A stretch of DNA of 64,000 bases, from NCBI RefSeq assembly GCF_001894885.1, contig NZ_BCXB01000014.1, positions 1 to 64,000 of the forward strand, read 5' to 3'. The notes under the pieces are model-generated. The model did not search any database. It was given only the letters and a program-made list of their open reading frames with translations, and was not told the DNA's origin. The stretch comes from Rhodococcus marinonascens NBRC 14363 (GTDB lineage: Bacteria; Actinomycetota; Actinomycetes; Mycobacteriales; Mycobacteriaceae). The stretch's first letter is position 1; each line of letters starts with the position of its first letter. Made by a program: the position numbers and the translations under genes. Shown here one piece after another: positions 61,560-64,000 of the stretch.

Positions 61560-63620
61560 ATGCCCGAGACCAGTCCCACGTCCACACCGGAAGCATCGGC
61601 CGCCGAGTCTTCCCTGCTGCGCCGCATCTGGCTGCTCCTGCACCCCTATCGTGGATGGCTGGTGCTCGTCGGGGTCGCGATCGTGGTGTCCTCGCTCCTC
61701 GGCGTCGTCAATCCATTCCTGACACGGGCGGTGTTCGACCGCGCACTGTTTCCCACCGACGGGAGCGGCGTCCATCTCACGTTGCTCCTGTGGTTGGTGG
61801 TGGCCATGATCGCGGTGACTCTGGCCGGCGCGGTGATCGGCGTGGGACAGAGCTACCTCACAACCAAGGTCGGGAACCTGTCGATGGCGGATTTGCGGGA
61901 ACGTCTGTTCGCCCATCTGGAGAAGATGGAATTGGCCTTCTTCACTTCCACCAAGACGGGCTCGATCCAGTCCCGTTTGTCCAACGATGTGGGCGGGGTG
62001 CGGTCGGTCCTGACGACCACCGCGTCGAGCATCCTGTCGAATGTCGTGACGGTCGCCGCGTCGCTCATCGCTATGCTGCTGCTGTCGTGGCAGTTGACAC
62101 TTCTCGCAGTCGCACTACTTCCAGGCTTCGTGTATTTGCAGCGGCGGGTCGGCGCCCGGCGCCGGGTACTGGCACGCAAGACGCAGGAGTCGTTGTCGGA
62201 AATGACCGCGATCACCGAGGAAGCCCTCAGCGTCTCGGGGGTGCTGCTCACGAAGGTATTCAATCAGGCAGATACTGAACTCGACCGCTACCGGGCCGAA
62301 AACGCGAGGCAGACCGAACTACAGGTGCGACAGGCCATGACCGGACAGGGTTTCTTCGCTGTCGTCGGCGCCTTTATGGCAATCACCCCCGCGCTCGTCT
62401 ATCTGCTGGCGGGTTACCTCATCAGCGATGGTTCCGGCCCCGTGATCTCGGCAGGCACCCTCGTTGCATTCTCGACCCTGCAGGCCAGGTTGCTGCAGCC
62501 GCTGGTCTCGCTGATGCGGGTCACCCTCGACGTCCAGACGTCGATGGCGTTGTTCCGCCGCATCTTCGAGTATCTCGACCTGCAACCGGCGATCGTGGAC
62601 AGCCAGGGCGCCGTAGACCTACCGGCAGACTCACCCGGACGGGTCGAGTTGGACGACGTGCACTTTGCGTACCCGCCGCCGGTACGACTGACCACAGCCG
62701 ATCCCGACCCGGTGGTACTGCAAAGTCTCGGACGCGGCGGTGGAGGACTGCGCAGCGGTGGCGGAATGCGCGGCGCGGCGACCACAGCGGTCTCGGGCCT
62801 CCCGACCCCCGTAGATTCCGCCGTCGAACCTGGCGAACGTCGCGGCCGTCGATGGGCTGTAGCGGGCACATCTCTGATGATCGAGCCCGGTCAGCTCGCG
62901 GCCTTCGTCGGACCATCCGGTGCCGGCAAGACCTCACTGTGCTATTTGGTGCCCCGCCTGTACGAGGTGGACAGCGGCGCGGTCCGAGTCGACGGCCACG
63001 ACGTGCGCGACCTGACCATGAGCTCACTCGCCGAAGCGGTCGGGATGGTGACCCAGGACCCTTACCTGCTCCACGCTTCGGTCGCGGACAACCTGCGCTA
63101 CGCCAAGCCGGATGCGACGGATGCCGAACTGCACGACGCAGCCTCGGCCGCCAACATTCACGACCGAGTCCTCGGATTCGAAGACGGCTACGACACGCTG
63201 GTCGGCGAGCGCGGATTCCGGTTGTCCGGGGGTGAGAAGCAACGATTGGCCATCGCCCGGGTGCTGCTGAAGAACCCTCGGGTGCTGATCCTCGACGAGG
63301 CCACGTCAGCCCTCGACACCGTCTCCGAGCGTCTCGTCCAGAGGGCGCTCGCCGAGGTCATGCGTGGGCGCACCACGCTGGCCATCGCACACCGACTCTC
63401 CACCATCCAGCACGCCGATGTAATCTTCGTGATCGACGATGGCACACTGATCGAGAGCGGCACCCACGCCGAACTCCTTGCACACCGGGGACTGTACGCA
63501 CGACTCCATGCCGAGCAATTCGGTGGTGGGCAGGTGGAATGCCGCTGCACCGACGGCGTCCGATTCACCGACGGTACGGTACTGACCCAGACCTCCCCCT
63601 CCGGCCGGCGGGGGTTCTGA
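61560..63620 (+). CDS. ABC exporter, fused membrane and ATPase domains
   Basis: 686 residues. About six membrane helices span residues 25-330 (LHPYRGWLVLVGVAIVVSSLL onward). The ATPase has Walker A FVGPSGAGKTSLC, Q-loop MVTQDPYLLH, signature RLSGGEKQRLAIA and Walker B VLILDEATSALD, and H-loop IAHRLSTIQ. The expected A-loop strand VHFAYPPP is separated from the rest by about 60 Gly/Arg/Pro-rich residues (LGRGGGGLRSGGGMRG to ERRGRR), an unusual insertion. It begins 60 bases after plsC; a lipid or drug substrate is possible. Confidence 0.9.
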   Translation: MPETSPTSTPEASAAESSLLRRIWLLLHPYRGWLVLVGVAIVVSSLLGVVNPFLTRAVFDRALFPTDGSGVHLTLLLWLVVAMIAVTLAGAVIGVGQSYLTTKVGNLSMADLRERLFAHLEKMELAFFTSTKTGSIQSRLSNDVGGVRSVLTTTASSILSNVVTVAASLIAMLLLSWQLTLLAVALLPGFVYLQRRVGARRRVLARKTQESLSEMTAITEEALSVSGVLLTKVFNQADTELDRYRAENARQTELQVRQAMTGQGFFAVVGAFMAITPALVYLLAGYLISDGSGPVISAGTLVAFSTLQARLLQPLVSLMRVTLDVQTSMALFRRIFEYLDLQPAIVDSQGAVDLPADSPGRVELDDVHFAYPPPVRLTTADPDPVVLQSLGRGGGGLRSGGGMRGAATTAVSGLPTPVDSAVEPGERRGRRWAVAGTSLMIEPGQLAAFVGPSGAGKTSLCYLVPRLYEVDSGAVRVDGHDVRDLTMSSLAEAVGMVTQDPYLLHASVADNLRYAKPDATDAELHDAASAANIHDRVLGFEDGYDTLVGERGFRLSGGEKQRLAIARVLLKNPRVLILDEATSALDTVSERLVQRALAEVMRGRTTLAIAHRLSTIQHADVIFVIDDGTLIESGTHAELLAHRGLYARLHAEQFGGGQVECRCTDGVRFTDGTVLTQTSPSGRRGF

Positions 63621-63623
63621 GGC

Positions 63624-64000
63624 CTACAGGAACTTACTGAACTGGTCGTTGGCCTTCTGCATCACGAAGTCGTACGGGGGTGCGAACTTGCGGGCCCACC
63701 AGTAGCCGAATCGGATGTCCGGCGACGTGTAGACCATGTACCGGTCCTTCTTGATACCGGCGACGATGCAGGACGCGACCTTCTCCGGCGTGACCGCCCG
63801 CTTCTCGAAGTGGTGGATCGCCTTCTGGATGCGCGGGTCTTCTCGGTCGACCCCGGCGATCTCGATAGTTCCCACCAGCGGAGTCTTCACCGCGCCGGGA
63901 ACTACGAGACTCACGCCGATGCCGTGCCGTTTGAGATCGAACCGTAGTACCTCGGACACCCCGCGAAGCCCGAATTTGCTCGCGCTGTATGCCGCGTGCC
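63624..64000 (-). CDS. short-chain dehydrogenase/reductase, C-terminal part cut by the window end
   Basis: The frame runs off the window at base 64000, so the N-terminal Rossmann motif is not visible. The part seen begins HAAYSASKFGLRGVSEVLRF, with the SDR catalytic Tyr-x3-Lys, then GIGVSLVVPGAVKTPLV, the usual PG motif. A C-terminal membrane-associating tail (YWWARKFAPPYDFVMQKAN) is present. It is convergent with the ABC exporter gene (three bases between stops). The substrate is unknown. Confidence 0.88.
   Translation of the reverse strand, partial: HAAYSASKFGLRGVSEVLRFDLKRHGIGVSLVVPGAVKTPLVGTIEIAGVDREDPRIQKAIHHFEKRAVTPEKVASCIVAGIKKDRYMVYTSPDIRFGYWWARKFAPPYDFVMQKANDQFSKFL

Overview
The window is GC-rich actinobacterial DNA from a mycolic-acid bacterium, most likely Rhodococcus (jostii/opacus type); the genus is inferred, not shown. 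The backbone follows the Mycobacterium tuberculosis Rv1001-Rv1019 neighbourhood in order: Rv1019-type TetR, tRNA-Gln, glmU, prs, [block], rplY, pth, a Pks16-type ligase, [block], ispE, rsmA, rpfB, tatD, metG, [block], rsmI, pmt, [block], arcA. Between these housekeeping genes lie blocks not found at those places in the mycobacterial order as I recall it.

Region by region. 1-3.8 kb: a frameshifted ThiF/E1-like gene behind a partner gene, two overlapping GyrI-like ligand-binding genes and a gamma-butyrolactone-receptor-like TetR. 3.8-8.9 kb: TetR, tRNA-Gln, glmU-prs and two small conserved genes. 8.9-10.9 kb: cytochrome P450 plus TetR operon; the TetR carries an in-frame 24-bp repeat array. 10.9-16.5 kb: ergothioneine biosynthesis, egtABCD on the minus strand with an egtE-like gene divergent. 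16.6-19.5 kb: a flavoprotein dehydrogenase, then a small graveyard (broken beta-propeller gene fused to an IS630 transposase fragment). 20-25 kb: rplY, pth, fatty-acyl-AMP ligase, prfC. 25-29 kb: pdxH, VOC and SnoaL-like proteins, DoxX, and a PadR-APC permease operon. 29-37.8 kb: ABC-F, ispE, YdcF-like, a membrane protein, cspA, rsmA, rpfB, tatD. 38.2-39.5 kb: a TnpB element inserted directly in front of metG. 39.5-46.7 kb: metG, a DUF2786 protein, an oxidoreductase/ECF41 sigma-factor pair fused by a deletion, rsmI, pmt. 46.8-50.6 kb: BCCT transporter, DoxX, GntR, an NAD(P)-binding protein, an ArsC-like protein. 50.6-53.4 kb: decayed insertion-sequence DNA in two parallel copies bracketing an intact secreted YVTN beta-propeller gene. 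53.4-64 kb: arcA, nitrobindin-like, DUF2505 and ElaA-like genes, a WS/DGAT-plsB-plsC acyltransferase operon, an ABC exporter and a partial SDR gene.

How the parts work together: glmU and prs feed cell-wall and nucleotide precursors. egtABCD(E) makes the thiol antioxidant ergothioneine. The PlsB, PlsC and WS/DGAT enzymes form a route from glycerol-3-phosphate to phosphatidate and neutral storage lipid, typical of oleaginous rhodococci. rpfB, rsmA and ispE sit in the conserved resuscitation/translation/isoprenoid cluster.

The most unusual signals are the out-of-frame oxidoreductase-ECF41 fusion near 43.46 kb, the TnpB element whose end structure lies in the metG leader, the propeller gene bracketed by duplicated IS remnants (with a broken relative at 18.4 kb), and many short tandem duplications (9-35 bp) at gene edges. 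No CRISPR array, rRNA operon, integrase or prophage was seen.
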